A stretch of DNA of 32,419 nt from Nitrosomonadales bacterium (GTDB taxonomy: Bacteria; Pseudomonadota; Gammaproteobacteria; Burkholderiales; Gallionellaceae), in the NCBI GenBank assembly GCA_023259065.1, contig JAHFQY010000027.1, positions 1 through 32,419 of the forward strand, in the 5' to 3' direction. Shown here piece by piece: positions 1 through 9,400 of this stretch (position 1 is its first letter; each line of letters starts with the position of its first letter). The notes under the pieces are model-generated. The model did no database searches. It saw nothing but the letters and a program-made list of their open reading frames with translations, and was not told where the DNA came from. The position numbers and the translations under genes were made by a program.

Positions 1-1514
1 TCCTTGGAGGCGGTGTTGATGGTGTCGGTCGCTTCCTTGATGCGGCTGATGACTTCGGTAAGCTGCTCTACAGTAGAGTTCGAGTCATCCTTGAGCGTGC
101 CGAAAGTGCCGTGGTATTCGCTAGTAATCTTCTCGGTCAGGTCGCCCTTGGCCAGTGCTCCCAGGACACGCACCACTTCGTTGAGGCCAACCTCACTGGT
201 TTGCATCAGGCTATTCATTTCCTCAGCCAAACGCTTGAAAAAACCTTCCTTGCCTTCAACGCTGATACGCTGATTGAAGTTGCCATTAGCCGCAGCCTGA
301 AGGATATTTTCGATTTCCTTCTCTATGGCCACCTCGTCTGTGCGGTCGCTCCATTCAATAGCTGATCCCAGCCTTTCACCCTGCTCATTAATTACCGGGC
401 ATGCAGCCAATGCAAAAGTTCGTCCAGCCACCTTGATTTCAGTGCGGTATGTACCGTTCAGATTGGCAAGTAACTGTTGTTGATGCGCAGGATTCTTGTG
501 AAACTGGTCGATATTGGCTCCCATCAGATTGGCGGCGCTGAAATTTGGCATTACCGTACGCAAGGCGCTTTCTGACTTGGTCATTAATGCGACAACAGAT
601 TTATTCAGGTAGATGATGTTGCGATTTTTATCTGCAATCATCACGCTGGTACCCACATTATCCAGTGCAACCTTGACCCGCATGGATTCATTGGCCGTAC
701 GCCTGGCATCAGACACCTCGAAGCCCATGCGTATTTGCATGGACTTCATTGCATACATCAGTCTGCCAATTTCGTCATCGCGATCAATTTCAATCCTGTT
801 TGTGTATCGCCCTTGGGCAATCTCATTAAGCTGGTTGCTGGCAAACTGGATCGGGCCAACCGTGCTGCGAATAAGAGACCAACCCGACCAGGCCAGGAAC
901 ACCGCGCCAGCAACCGCAATGGCCGCAATCATGGCGGGTTGAGCAGCGAAGGCTCCCAGCAAGCCAAGCGTTACCAGCAACAAGACTCCCATCGCCATCA
1001 TGATCAAAATGCGCGCCTTGATGGAGGCATTGCGCAATAGGCCAAGCTTGTCAGCAACTCCAGACCGCACCGCTTTACCTTCTCTTATGCGCAACTTGCC
1101 CTGCCTGCCCTCCCTGAACAGGCGGTAGGCGGCCTCATGTGCATCGATTACTGCCCGGCCAGGCTTGCTGCGCACGGACATATACCCCACCACTGACCCA
1201 CCTTCGTATACTGGTGTGGCATTGGCTACGACCCAATAATGATCGCCGCTTTTACGCCTGTTCTTTACGATCCCTGTCCATGGCTTACCTGCCTTTAATG
1301 TGCGCCACAAGTCAGCGAACGCTTCTTCCGGCATATCGGGGTGTCGCACCAGATTGTGCGGCTGTCCGATTAACTCTGCCTCACTAAACCCGCTAGCCTC
1401 GATAAAATCAGCATTGACATAAGTGATCAGGCCTTTTAGATCCGTTTGGGAAACGATGGAAGAGTCTTGTCTGAGCTCATATTCCACATTGGTCACTGGT
1501 GTGTTCATGCGCAT
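1..1514 (-). CDS. PAS-containing methyl-accepting chemotaxis protein (Aer-like), 3' part outside window
   Basis: A chemoreceptor read on the minus strand that runs off the window start, so the C-terminal signalling tip is not visible. I translated it by hand. The N-terminus (about residues 20-115) is a PAS domain of the Aer type, with the segments YVNADF, NLVRHPDMP and KSGDHYWV. Hydrophobic segments follow at about 168-205, then a HAMP-like stretch, then a second PAS domain (about 275-370, with MIADKNRNIIYLNKS) and a further HAMP/linker region (GALAKGDLTEKI). Aer-type receptors sense redox or energy state through a PAS-bound cofactor; whether FAD is bound here is inference. The start is the ATG at 1514, preceded by GGAGG at 7-nt spacing; a second ATG lies two codons in. 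It is the last gene seen in the second chemotaxis set, 80 nt after the CheA-like gene. Confidence 0.88.
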   Translation of the reverse strand, partial: MRMNTPVTNVEYELRQDSSIVSQTDLKGLITYVNADFIEASGFSEAELIGQPHNLVRHPDMPEEAFADLWRTLKAGKPWTGIVKNRRKSGDHYWVVANATPVYEGGSVVGYMSVRSKPGRAVIDAHEAAYRLFREGRQGKLRIREGKAVRSGVADKLGLLRNASIKARILIMMAMGVLLLVTLGLLGAFAAQPAMIAAIAVAGAVFLAWSGWSLIRSTVGPIQFASNQLNEIAQGRYTNRIEIDRDDEIGRLMYAMKSMQIRMGFEVSDARRTANESMRVKVALDNVGTSVMIADKNRNIIYLNKSVVALMTKSESALRTVMPNFSAANLMGANIDQFHKNPAHQQQLLANLNGTYRTEIKVAGRTFALAACPVINEQGERLGSAIEWSDRTDEVAIEKEIENILQAAANGNFNQRISVEGKEGFFKRLAEEMNSLMQTSEVGLNEVVRVLGALAKGDLTEKITSEYHGTFGTLKDDSNSTVEQLTEVISRIKEATDTINTASK

Positions 1515-1594
1515 GAGGACACCTCCGCCATCACGTTAATGTTCACCAATTTAGCGATGTTCACTATTTTGCTGTTCATTTCGGCTCTCGTACT

Positions 1595-3577
1595 TTATGC
1601 CGCCAGTCGGGCTTGTGCCGCATGGTGTCCACCCAGGGCCGTGACATCCAGAATCAGCGCCACCTTGCCATCGCCCATGATGGTGGCGCCGGACATGCCC
1701 GGCACCTTGCGGAAATTGGATTCCAGGCTCTTGATCACCACCTGGTGCTGGCCCAGCAGCTCATCCACCAGCAGGGCGGTTTTCTTGCCCTCGGCCTCGA
1801 TAATCACCACGATGCCCTGGCTCAGGTCGGTCACCGTGGGCTTGATGTTGAATACTTCATGCAACGCCACCAGCGGCAGGTATTCGCCGCGCACGCGCAA
1901 CAAGCGTCCCTCGCCACTGACTGATTTCAAATCCTCTTCGGTGATCTGAAGCGATTCAACAATTGACCCCAGTGGCACGATGAAGGTCTGGCCGGCAACC
2001 GCCACCGACAGCCCGTCCAGTATCGCCAGCGTCAACGGCAGTCGGATGGTGGTGCGCGTGCCAAAGCCTTCTGCGGAATCCAGCTCGACGCGGCCACCCA
2101 TGTCGGCGATATTGCGCTTCACCACATCCATGCCGACGCCGCGGCCGGAAACATCGGTGATGACATCGGCCGTGGAGAAGCCGGCTTCAAAAATCAGCAT
2201 CCATACCTGCTGGTCGCTCATATCATCAGATACGGGCAAGCCGCGCTCCCTGGCCTTGCTGAGTATCTTGCCGCGATTGAGGCCGCCACCATCGTCGGCC
2301 ACCTCGATAACGATGCTGCCGCCCTGGTGGAAGGCATTGAGGGTGATCGTGCCGTGTTCGGATTTGCCTGCGGCCAGACGTTTCTCCGGCGTTTCTATGC
2401 CGTGATCGAGGCTGTTGCGTATCAGGTGTGTGAGCGGGTCGGCGATCTTCTCGATCAAGCCCTTGTCCAGCTCGGTGGCCTCGCCCAGGGTCTTGAGCTC
2501 GACTTTCTTGTTGAGCTTGCTCGCCACATCGCGCACCACGCGCGGAAAGCGGCTGAACACAAAAGAGATGGGCAGCATGCGCACCGACATCACTGCCTCC
2601 TGAATGTCGCGGGTGTTGCGGTCGAGCTGGTTAAGACCGTTCTGCAGGCGTTCCAGCACCGACTCATCCAGTTGTGATGCGGATTGCGCCAGCATGGCCT
2701 GGGTAATCACCAGCTCGCCCACCAGGTTGATCAGCTGATCAACTTTTTCCACGCTGACGCGTATGGAATTTTCAGCGACAGGCGCCGCCACCTTGTCCGC
2801 AGCACGGCGTGTAGGATGGGCTTCTGCGGCAAGCATGGGGGAAACGGCAGGAACAGGTTGGGCGGCCGCTGTGGCAGCAGCTGTTACAGACGTTGCGGCG
2901 GGTGCAGATGGCTCGGTAAAAAATCCATAACCCTGCTTGTCTTCCTGCTCGGCCGAGTGCTGCGGCGTACCCTCAAAGAAGCCATAACCTGCATCGTCCG
3001 TGGCCGCCGGTGCAGCTACCGCAACCTCATCGAAGAAACCATAACTGTCATCATCGGAGCTTGCCTTGGAGAGCGCGGGAATATCATCGAAGAAACCGTA
3101 ATCGTCATCGACCGCTTCTGCAGGCTTCTTGGCGGAGCTTTTTGATTTTGCCTTGACTGTTTTTACTGGTGCAATGTCAGCTGCAGGTTGTGCCGAGGAT
3201 AGTTGCTCCAGCCTTGCGCACACCGCCGTGATCTGATCCTGATCGACTTCACCCTCGCCGCGATGCGCGGCAAGCTGCATGGAGATGGCATCTCCCGCTT
3301 CCAGAAACGCGCTGACCATATCGTCGGTCAGTGTCATTTCCTGTTTGCGCAATTTGTCCAGCAGGGTTTCCAGCACGTGGGTTACTGCTGTCATGTCATT
3401 GAAACCGAAAGTACCCGCCCCGCCCTTGATGGAATGCGCCGCACGAAAAATGGCATTCAGGTCATCCATGCTGGGATTGGACACATCCAGCGCCACCAGC
3501 AAGCTTTCCATGGAAGCCAGATGTTCGGCCGCTTCCTCAAAAAAGACCTGGTAAAACTGACTTAGATCAATGCTCAT
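1595..3577 (-). CDS. cheA: Second CheA-type chemotaxis histidine kinase, P2 replaced by Y-G-F-F repeats
   Basis: A 660-residue chemotaxis kinase that autophosphorylates and passes phosphate to CheY. In order: an HPt domain (1-125) with phosphorylatable His48 in AAHSIKGGAG; a linker (about 130-270); the P3 dimerisation domain (about 272-340); an HATPase domain (about 345-515) with N-box HLIRNSLDHG, G1 DDGGGL and G2 GRGVGMDVV; and a CheW-like P5 domain (about 520-650). No folded P2 CheY-docking domain is visible. In its place are four Y-G-F-F motifs at residues 160, 179, 198 and 217, an exact 19-residue period, flanked by Asp/Glu. The ATG at 3577 has AGGTGA upstream. The gene follows a second CheY and a membrane MCP and differs clearly from the CheA at 5328-7199, so it may serve a separate signalling array or modulate the main one. 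Confidence 0.95.
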   Translation of the reverse strand: MSIDLSQFYQVFFEEAAEHLASMESLLVALDVSNPSMDDLNAIFRAAHSIKGGAGTFGFNDMTAVTHVLETLLDKLRKQEMTLTDDMVSAFLEAGDAISMQLAAHRGEGEVDQDQITAVCARLEQLSSAQPAADIAPVKTVKAKSKSSAKKPAEAVDDDYGFFDDIPALSKASSDDDSYGFFDEVAVAAPAATDDAGYGFFEGTPQHSAEQEDKQGYGFFTEPSAPAATSVTAAATAAAQPVPAVSPMLAAEAHPTRRAADKVAAPVAENSIRVSVEKVDQLINLVGELVITQAMLAQSASQLDESVLERLQNGLNQLDRNTRDIQEAVMSVRMLPISFVFSRFPRVVRDVASKLNKKVELKTLGEATELDKGLIEKIADPLTHLIRNSLDHGIETPEKRLAAGKSEHGTITLNAFHQGGSIVIEVADDGGGLNRGKILSKARERGLPVSDDMSDQQVWMLIFEAGFSTADVITDVSGRGVGMDVVKRNIADMGGRVELDSAEGFGTRTTIRLPLTLAILDGLSVAVAGQTFIVPLGSIVESLQITEEDLKSVSGEGRLLRVRGEYLPLVALHEVFNIKPTVTDLSQGIVVIIEAEGKKTALLVDELLGQHQVVIKSLESNFRKVPGMSGATIMGDGKVALILDVTALGGHHAAQARLAA

Positions 3578-3611
3578 AGTCGCAAGTCACCTGATAGTTA
3601 ATTCCTGACCT

Positions 3612-3638
3612 GACCCTGTTTACAGGCCGGTCAGGGTC
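3612..3638. other. Hairpin in the cheY-cheA intercistronic gap
   Basis: Within the 138-nt gap between the second cheY and the second cheA there is a 7-bp perfect inverted repeat, GACCCTG (3612-3618) and CAGGGTC (3632-3638). The T-run (TTTTTT from about 3643) lies on the plus-strand side. For the minus-strand transcript the hairpin is therefore preceded by an A-run rather than followed by a U-run, and it is not a normal intrinsic terminator for the operon. It could be an mRNA processing or stability element. Confidence 0.45.
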
Positions 3639-3715
3639 GTCATTTTTTCAATGAAGCCTGTATCTATCCTTGCCGTGTCGGAAGCAGGCTTGCCGCTTGC
3701 CAGATTGCCGGTGCT

Positions 3716-4081
3716 TCAACCAATTACTTTTTTCACCACTTCCAGCAGCTTCTGCGGGTCAAACGGCTTCACGATCCAGCCTGTCGCTCCTGCCGCCTTG
3801 CCCTGCATTTTCATGGCATCACTGGATTCAGTGGTGAGCATCAGCATGGGCACCGATTTATAGGCCGGCATGGCGCGCAGGCTCTTGATCAGCGTCAAGC
3901 CATCCATACGCGGCATGTTCTGGTCGGTCAGCACCAGGTCCACGGTCTTGCCTTTGGCCTTGTCCAGGGCTTCCTGGCCGTCCACCGCCTCGATGATTTC
4001 ATAGCCAGCGCTCTTCAGCGTAAACGCCACCATCTGGCGTATAGAACTGGAATCGTCCACACTCAATATCGTTTTTGCCAT
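3716..4081 (-). CDS. CheY-like response regulator (second copy)
   Basis: A single-domain receiver of 121 residues with no output domain. The acidic pair Asp9-Asp10, the phospho-acceptor Asp53 (in LVLTDQNMPRMDG), Thr83 and Lys105 (VKPF) are all present, so it should accept phosphate from a CheA. The ATG at 4081 has AGGGGA at good spacing. It sits 33 nt after the membrane MCP and 138 nt before the second CheA, which makes that kinase its likely phosphodonor. It differs from the E. coli-like CheY at 7959-8348 around the phosphorylation site (TDQNM instead of SDWNM). It could be a second motor regulator or a phosphate sink; the sequence alone does not decide. Confidence 0.95.
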   Translation of the reverse strand: MAKTILSVDDSSSIRQMVAFTLKSAGYEIIEAVDGQEALDKAKGKTVDLVLTDQNMPRMDGLTLIKSLRAMPAYKSVPMLMLTTESSDAMKMQGKAAGATGWIVKPFDPQKLLEVVKKVIG

Positions 4082-4114
4082 TGCTGTTCCCCTGAAAACA
4101 TTTGCACTAGTTTC

Positions 4115-5317
4115 TCAAAACAAATCGATGTCGCCAGTTTCCATCTTGTCCTGGCGCACCGGGTTGCGGTTACCCATCTTTTCAGACTTGGCAAATATAT
4201 CACCGATTTCCGCGCGCATTTTTTCGATCTTCAGGTGCGAAGCCGCATGCCCCTGGGCAGCCTCGTTGGACCACTCGCCGAGGCGCTCCCAGGCTGATTC
4301 CACGCTGCTGATTTGCGTATGCGAATGCTGTAGCAACTGGCCAACCATATCCTGGAACTGCAAGGAGGTAATGGCTTGCCCCACCACCAGATCCACCTGT
4401 TGCGAGATCTCGTTTTGCTGCTCGATAACCTGGGTCATCTTGATGTTGGACTCACGCACCTCCTCAAGCTTGTCCTGCATTTTTTTCTTTGCCACCATCG
4501 CAATACCCACATCCTCAGGGGAAATGCCATTCACGGCCTCTTCGGCCAGTGCAATCACCTTGATCATCTCGGTAATATCCTTGCGGATTTGCTGGCTGAA
4601 CTTCTCGGAGCGGCTGGAAAGTTTGCGCACCTCGTCCGCCACCACGGCAAAACCGCGCCCCGATTCACCGGCGCGGGCTGCCTCGATCGCCGCATTCAGC
4701 GCCAGCAGATTGGTCTGTTTGGCAATCTGATCTATCTCAACCAGCACATTCAGCACGCTCATTACCTGCTCATTCAGGCTGCCCATCTTGAGCGCCATTT
4801 CGCGGCTCAGCTTATCGTTGGCAATAATGCCGGCCATCAGCTTGTCGAGATTCCTGATCGTCTCGGCAGTATCGGCCATGAATTTGTTTACCGAGGATTC
4901 GTCATGCCCGCTGTCGACAAAAACCAGTGCCAGGTCACGCTGGCTTTTGATCAGGTTCTGCATGCCATTGAAGCTGACGAAGAGCTTCTCGATTGCGTCT
5001 GCCAACAGTGCCTGCACCTGGTTCAGGTCGGCATTGGCGCCGGCAAAATGGCGGGAAAATTGCGGATGGGTTTGCAGCAGCACGCTTTCAACAGCGCTTT
5101 GCTGGGTTGCGCTTGCACTCTGAATTTTTTCTGCCCCCCTGGCTGAGGGACGCAACAGCCACCACAGTACGATCAGCGCAACTGAAGTAATGGCGCCGTG
5201 TATCAGCAACCCCATCCACTCCGCACCCATGCCATCCAGCATCCAGTGCAGCACTGCCGCAGCGATGACAACGCCTGCCAGCACCATGAGTTTGCTGTTT
5301 TGCCGTGTATCTTGCAT
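4115..5317 (-). CDS. Short-loop membrane methyl-accepting chemotaxis protein
   Basis: A 400-residue receptor-like protein. Two hydrophobic segments lie at about residues 11-27 and 35-56 with only about eight residues between them, so there is no periplasmic ligand domain. A cytoplasmic alpha-helical region follows, holding the conserved MCP hairpin tip at about 196-236 ([17 protein letters not shown], then [13 protein letters not shown]). No HAMP domain is obvious. Without an outside sensor it may read membrane or cytoplasmic state, or act as a scaffold. The ATG at 5317 follows AAGGGA, and the gene starts only 10 nt after the stop of the main cheA, so translation is probably coupled. It leads directly into the second cheY and cheA. 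Residues 61-190 look helical but I recognise no named sensory domain there. Confidence 0.9.
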   Translation of the reverse strand: MQDTRQNSKLMVLAGVVIAAAVLHWMLDGMGAEWMGLLIHGAITSVALIVLWWLLRPSARGAEKIQSASATQQSAVESVLLQTHPQFSRHFAGANADLNQVQALLADAIEKLFVSFNGMQNLIKSQRDLALVFVDSGHDESSVNKFMADTAETIRNLDKLMAGIIANDKLSREMALKMGSLNEQVMSVLNVLVEIDQIAKQTNLLALNAAIEAARAGESGRGFAVVADEVRKLSSRSEKFSQQIRKDITEMIKVIALAEEAVNGISPEDVGIAMVAKKKMQDKLEEVRESNIKMTQVIEQQNEISQQVDLVVGQAITSLQFQDMVGQLLQHSHTQISSVESAWERLGEWSNEAAQGHAASHLKIEKMRAEIGDIFAKSEKMGNRNPVRQDKMETGDIDLF

Positions 5318-5327
5318 GGCAAGTCCC

Positions 5328-7199
5328 TTATATATTGCTATCGCTGAGCAGTTCCTTGATATCCAGGATCAGCACAATCTCGCCTTCGCTGGACATGGTT
5401 ACACCGGCCACCCCTTTGGGACGGAAGGTATCCAGGGATTTGATCACCACATCATCATGCCCTGCAAAACCGTCTGCCGACAGGATGAAACTGTGGTTGC
5501 CCTGCTGCATCAGCACACCCACCTCGGATTTTCCGGAGTCTTCCCAGCCTATCAACCTGGCCAGCGACAGCAGCGGCAACACCTCGCCACGCACCACCAT
5601 GGTGGGCTTGCCGGAAATCAGCTGCTGCTCCTCTTCTGTCACCGACATGATTTCACGCACCATGGACAGCGGCACTGCAAACGGCTGGTCGCTCAGGCGC
5701 AACAACAGCACCGGCAAAATCGCCAGTGTCAGCGGCAGGGTGATGGTGAACACCGAACCACGGCCCGGCTCGGACTCAATCGAAATAGTGCCGTTGAGTT
5801 TCATGATGTTGGTTCTCACCACATCCATGCCCACACCACGGCCGGAAACACTGGATACCTCATCCTTGGTGGAGAAGCCGGGCATGAACACCAGATTCAG
5901 GCTGTCTTCCTCGCTCAGTGCGCTGGCGGCTTCCGGGGTAATCAGGCCTTTTTCTATGGCCTTGTTGCGCAGCACTTCGGCACGCATGCCGCGGCCATCG
6001 TCAGCGATGCTGATCACGATGTGATCGCCTTCCTGGCGCGCACTCAGCTGCACCACGCTCTTCTCCGGCTTGCCCGCCGCGGCGCGTTGCTCGGCGCTTT
6101 CCACGCCGTGGTCGACCGCATTGCGCACCAGATGCACCAGCGGATCGTTCAGATCCTCGATCATGGTCTTGTCGATTTCGGTTTCTTCACCGGACAACAC
6201 CAGCTCCACATCCTTGCCCAGCTGGCGCGCCAGATCACGCGCCAGGCGCGGGTATTTCTTGAACAAACGGCCGATGGGCTGCATGCGTGTATTCATCACC
6301 GCGTTCTGCAAATTCACCACCAGCATGTCAAGCTGGCTGACCGCCTCATCCAGCGATTTGAGCGTTGCCGGATCGGCACGCCCCTGCAGGATGTCGGTGC
6401 GCAAATGGGTCAGGCGGTTTTTGGTCAAACCGATTTCACCGGAAAGGTTAAGCACCTGATCCAGCCTGTCGGTGTCGACACGTATGGTGTTGTCTTTGGC
6501 GCCCGCCTCACCTTCGCGCCGTGAGGCAGAAGGTGCGGGGTTGCCGGGAATATCGTTGGCACGGCGCCCAAAGGCGCTGACCTTGAGCTGGTGCTCGTCT
6601 ATCACCACACCTGATTCGGATTGTGTTGCAGCGGCAGGCGCTGCTGCCACTGCAGGCGCAACGGGGGCGGCTGCAGTGGCTGTTCCCAGCAAGCCGTGGT
6701 AGAGCTGATTCCAGTCCGGCCCGGTTTGCGCCGCTGCCTGCAGGGCAGTGGAAACAACCGGTGCTGATGCTGCAGGTGCAGGCTTGGATGACACTGCGGC
6801 AACCTGTTCGCCATTCAGGGCGGCCTCCAGTGCTGCCAATACCTCAGGAGGCGCAGCCTGCGGCTGGGTATTCTTGCTCAGGTCATTGAACATCAGGCGC
6901 ACATCACCGGTCGCCGCCATGATCACATCAAGCAGGGAAGGCGTGAGCTGCAGCTCGCCATTGCGTAATTTGTCGAACAGATTTTCTGTCAGGTGGCACA
7001 GGGTCACCAGTTCATGCGCATTCAGAAACCCGGCGCCCCCCTTGATGGTGTGGAAACCGCGGAATATCACGTTTAACAGCGATTTATCGTCAGGAGATTT
7101 TTCCAGATCCATCAGCTTGCTATCCACATCGGACAGCAGGTCAGAGGCTTCCAGCAAGAAGTCCTGTAACAACTCTTCCATCCCTGTGAAGTCGCCCAT
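5328..7199 (-). CDS. cheA: CheA chemotaxis histidine kinase (main cluster)
   Basis: Chemotaxis sensor kinase of 623 residues from the ATG at 7199. An upstream in-frame extension overlaps cheZ and looks non-coding. Order: HPt with His50 in [13 protein letters not shown]; an Ala/Pro-rich linker (about 110-235) with a short [12 protein letters not shown] segment; P3 dimerisation domain; HATPase domain with [16 protein letters not shown] and GRGVGMDVV; and a C-terminal CheW-like domain. As in the second CheA, no folded P2 domain is visible, and the W-x-x-L-Y segment may be a linear docking motif (inference). The ATG lies 1 nt beyond the cheZ stop, so cheY-cheZ-cheA are tightly coupled. The kinase should couple the receptors through CheV, or a CheW encoded elsewhere, to phosphorylation of CheY. 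Confidence 0.96.
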   Translation of the reverse strand: MGDFTGMEELLQDFLLEASDLLSDVDSKLMDLEKSPDDKSLLNVIFRGFHTIKGGAGFLNAHELVTLCHLTENLFDKLRNGELQLTPSLLDVIMAATGDVRLMFNDLSKNTQPQAAPPEVLAALEAALNGEQVAAVSSKPAPAASAPVVSTALQAAAQTGPDWNQLYHGLLGTATAAAPVAPAVAAAPAAATQSESGVVIDEHQLKVSAFGRRANDIPGNPAPSASRREGEAGAKDNTIRVDTDRLDQVLNLSGEIGLTKNRLTHLRTDILQGRADPATLKSLDEAVSQLDMLVVNLQNAVMNTRMQPIGRLFKKYPRLARDLARQLGKDVELVLSGEETEIDKTMIEDLNDPLVHLVRNAVDHGVESAEQRAAAGKPEKSVVQLSARQEGDHIVISIADDGRGMRAEVLRNKAIEKGLITPEAASALSEEDSLNLVFMPGFSTKDEVSSVSGRGVGMDVVRTNIMKLNGTISIESEPGRGSVFTITLPLTLAILPVLLLRLSDQPFAVPLSMVREIMSVTEEEQQLISGKPTMVVRGEVLPLLSLARLIGWEDSGKSEVGVLMQQGNHSFILSADGFAGHDDVVIKSLDTFRPKGVAGVTMSSEGEIVLILDIKELLSDSNI

Positions 7200-7200
7200 T

Positions 7201-7962
7201 TCAGAACCCCAGGCTTTCCAATAGATCGTCAACCTGCGCCTGGCTGGTAACCACATCGGTACGCCCGGCTGCATTGACTACCGGCCCATTCAGCAAGCTG
7301 GAATCTATTTTTGCGCTGGCAGGTGCATGCTGCACCAGCAAAGTGACGAGTTGGCTTTCAAGATCCTGTGTCACTTCCATTATTTTCTTGATTACCTGGC
7401 CGGTGAGGTCCTGGAAATCCTGCGCCATCATAATTTCTGTCAGATGCGCATTGGTTTGCCTGGTCTGCTTGGGCACCTCGATCAGGTAGGCATGGGTGCG
7501 TGTCGCCAGCTGCTTGAATTGCTCCACGTCCATTTTCTGGTCAAACAGCTTCTGCCAGTCAGCCGCCAGCGCCTTCGCATCTTTCTCGATTTTTTCCACC
7601 ACGGGTTGCGCCGAGTCAGTGGCGTTGAGCACACGTTCGGCTGCCTGCTGCGTCATGGTGGCAATATAGTTGAGGCGGTCGCGCGAATCGGGAATGGCCG
7701 AGGCCGCCTGTTCCAGCTTTTTGTCAAAGCCCAGTTCGCGCAGGCTGTCATGCAGCACGCGCGTCATCTTGCCAATCTCGTTGATGACTTCCTCTTCCTC
7801 GCCCTTTGCCCCGCCCTGGGCTACAGCCTTGGCGGCTGCCACCGGGGCCGCCGGCTTGGCGCTGCTGCTTTCGCTGTTCGCCGTAACTATGCTGTCGAAC
7901 AGAGCCTCCAAATCGTCAGAGTCGTTATTTGCCGTCGCTTTTTTATTCATGGCATCACTCAC
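7201..7962 (-). CDS. cheZ: CheZ phosphatase of CheY-P
   Basis: Removes phosphate from CheY-P and so ends the motor signal. The 253-residue product has a disordered Ala-rich N-terminus (about 1-55), a long helical hairpin, and the signature DFQDLTGQ at 182-189; Asp185 and Gln189 correspond to the catalytic Asp143 and Gln147 of E. coli CheZ. The last residues ([13 protein letters not shown]) match the C-terminal helix by which CheZ binds CheY. The start is a GTG at 7962 overlapping the cheY TGA by four bases; an ATG four codons later (7950), with GTGAGTG upstream, is a good alternative. CheZ is typical of gamma- and betaproteobacteria, in line with the rest of the window. Confidence 0.95.
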   Translation of the reverse strand: MSDAMNKKATANNDSDDLEALFDSIVTANSESSSAKPAAPVAAAKAVAQGGAKGEEEEVINEIGKMTRVLHDSLRELGFDKKLEQAASAIPDSRDRLNYIATMTQQAAERVLNATDSAQPVVEKIEKDAKALAADWQKLFDQKMDVEQFKQLATRTHAYLIEVPKQTRQTNAHLTEIMMAQDFQDLTGQVIKKIMEVTQDLESQLVTLLVQHAPASAKIDSSLLNGPVVNAAGRTDVVTSQAQVDDLLESLGF

Positions 7963-8348
7963 TTCTGCATGGTTAGAAAGATTTTCTGTAACTTTTCATC
8001 CAGTGTTGCTGCTGTAAAAGGTTTAACCACGTAACCGGAAGCACCCGCCTGCGCCGCCTCGATAATGTTTTCACGCTTGGCCTCGGCCGTGACCATCAGC
8101 ACCGGCAGATGCTTGAGTGCATCGTCGGCGCGTATCGCCCGCAACAGTTCGATGCCGGTCATGTTCGGCATGTTCCAGTCCGACACCACGAACTCGAAAT
8201 CACCGCCGCGCAGCTTGGCCAGCGCCTCGACACCGTCTTCCGCCTCGTGGACATTGGCAAAACCCAGCTCCTTGAGCAGGTTGCGCACGATGCGGCGCAT
8301 CGTTGAAAAGTCGTCCACGACCAGGATTTTCATATTTGGATCAGCCAC
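7959..8348 (-). CDS. cheY: CheY chemotaxis response regulator
   Basis: Canonical motor-binding CheY of 129 residues, very like E. coli CheY. Asp12-Asp13 form the acidic pocket, Asp57 in [10 protein letters not shown] is the phosphorylation site, and [16 protein letters not shown] matches the enteric protein closely. The downstream VTAEA and VKPF segments hold the conserved Thr/Ala and Lys. The start is GTG at 8348 with GGAGG five to six nt upstream; an ATG five codons later lacks such a site. The gene overlaps cheZ by four bases. Phospho-CheY should bind the flagellar switch and alter rotation. Confidence 0.97.
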   Translation of the reverse strand: MADPNMKILVVDDFSTMRRIVRNLLKELGFANVHEAEDGVEALAKLRGGDFEFVVSDWNMPNMTGIELLRAIRADDALKHLPVLMVTAEAKRENIIEAAQAGASGYVVKPFTAATLDEKLQKIFLTMQK

Positions 8349-8429
8349 AATTTCCTCCGTTTCTAGCTATTTTCTTGAAAAGTGATTCAGTCATATCCGG
8401 TACAACCCGTCCATTATCGCCACATCGGC

Positions 8430-9386
8430 CTACATCAGCAAAGGCCGCAACGTTTCTGACAATGCAACCGCATCAAATTTCGATACATAACTATCAACGC
8501 CCACCCTTTTACCCATCGCACGGTTCGCTTCTGACGACAGCGAGGAATGCATCACCACCGGAATATTGTCAAAGCGCCTGTCCGCCTTGATGTGCTGGGT
8601 CAGCACATAACCGTCCATTTCCGGCATCTCGGCATCCACCAGCACCACCTGAATCTGTTCATGCAAATCAACTCCGGTATTCTGTGCTGAATCCGCCAGG
8701 CCCTTGAGTCGCTCCCACGCTTCCTGCCCGTTATGCGCCTGTATGTGTTTCACGCCCATCTTGTCCAGTACTTCGGCTATTTTCTTACGCGCCACAGCGG
8801 AATCATCGACGAAGAAGACCGACTTTTCATGGCCTTTTTCCAGCTTGTCTATATTGCCCACCACCGCGTCGCCAAACGCGGTGGACAAAATCTGTTCCAC
8901 ATCCAGAATGGAAACCAGCGAGCCATTGGGCAGCTCGGTAATGGCGGTGATCAGGTTGCTGTTGTTGGACACCATGCCCTCGGCGGCGCGCACCTTGTCC
9001 CAGTCCACGCGGATGATGCGGTCCACATCGCGCACCAGGAAACCCAGCACATGGCGGCTGTATTCGGACACCATCATGACTTTCTGCTCATCCGGATTGC
9101 CCAGCCCCATGAACTTCGCCAGGTTAAGCACCGGCATGACGTGGCCGCGCAGGCTGACGATGCCATCCACCCCGTGCGGCATGTTGGGCGTCTTGGTGAT
9201 GCGTATCGCGCGGGTGACTTCTTTTACCTTGAATACGTTGATACCGAAGATTTCATTCGAGCCTATGGAGAACAGCAGGATTTCCATCTTGTTGGAACCC
9301 GCCAGATTGGTGCGCGCATCCACCGCATCCATCAGGCTGCCGCTTTCCTGGTTTTGGTATTGTGCAATCGATTGTTCGAAGGCCAT
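8430..9386 (-). CDS. cheV: CheV coupling protein with receiver domain (copy 1)
   Basis: CheV joins a CheW-like coupling domain (about residues 30-165) to a receiver domain (about 185-315), linking receptors to CheA while being itself phosphorylated. The CheW part shows GINVFKVKEV and GIVSLRG; the receiver has VDDSAVAR and phospho-acceptor Asp251 in VLVDAEMPEMDGY. I start it at the ATG at 9386, with AGAGGA just upstream; an in-frame TTG/ATG further out overlaps the previous gene's end and lacks a ribosome site. It lies 14 nt after the second cheV. With no cheW in this window, the two CheVs may carry the coupling job here. Confidence 0.93.
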   Translation of the reverse strand: MAFEQSIAQYQNQESGSLMDAVDARTNLAGSNKMEILLFSIGSNEIFGINVFKVKEVTRAIRITKTPNMPHGVDGIVSLRGHVMPVLNLAKFMGLGNPDEQKVMMVSEYSRHVLGFLVRDVDRIIRVDWDKVRAAEGMVSNNSNLITAITELPNGSLVSILDVEQILSTAFGDAVVGNIDKLEKGHEKSVFFVDDSAVARKKIAEVLDKMGVKHIQAHNGQEAWERLKGLADSAQNTGVDLHEQIQVVLVDAEMPEMDGYVLTQHIKADRRFDNIPVVMHSSLSSEANRAMGKRVGVDSYVSKFDAVALSETLRPLLM

Positions 9387-9400
9387 GATCTTTCCTCTCA

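Noticed and set aside
1504-1585. Three GTTCAC/GTTCAT direct repeats before the PAS receptor
   Set aside because: Spacing is irregular (12 and 9 nt) and the unit is only six bases; chance is enough to explain it.
5190-6524. Long plus-strand frame of 444 codons opposite cheA and the MCP
   Set aside because: It is rich in His/Gln/Arg in the manner of antisense frames of GC-rich genes and lies fully over two convincing minus-strand genes.
7200-7274. 25-residue N-terminal extension of the main CheA
   Set aside because: It overlaps the cheZ coding end, is unlike CheA N-termini, and the ATG at 7199 gives the expected HPt start.
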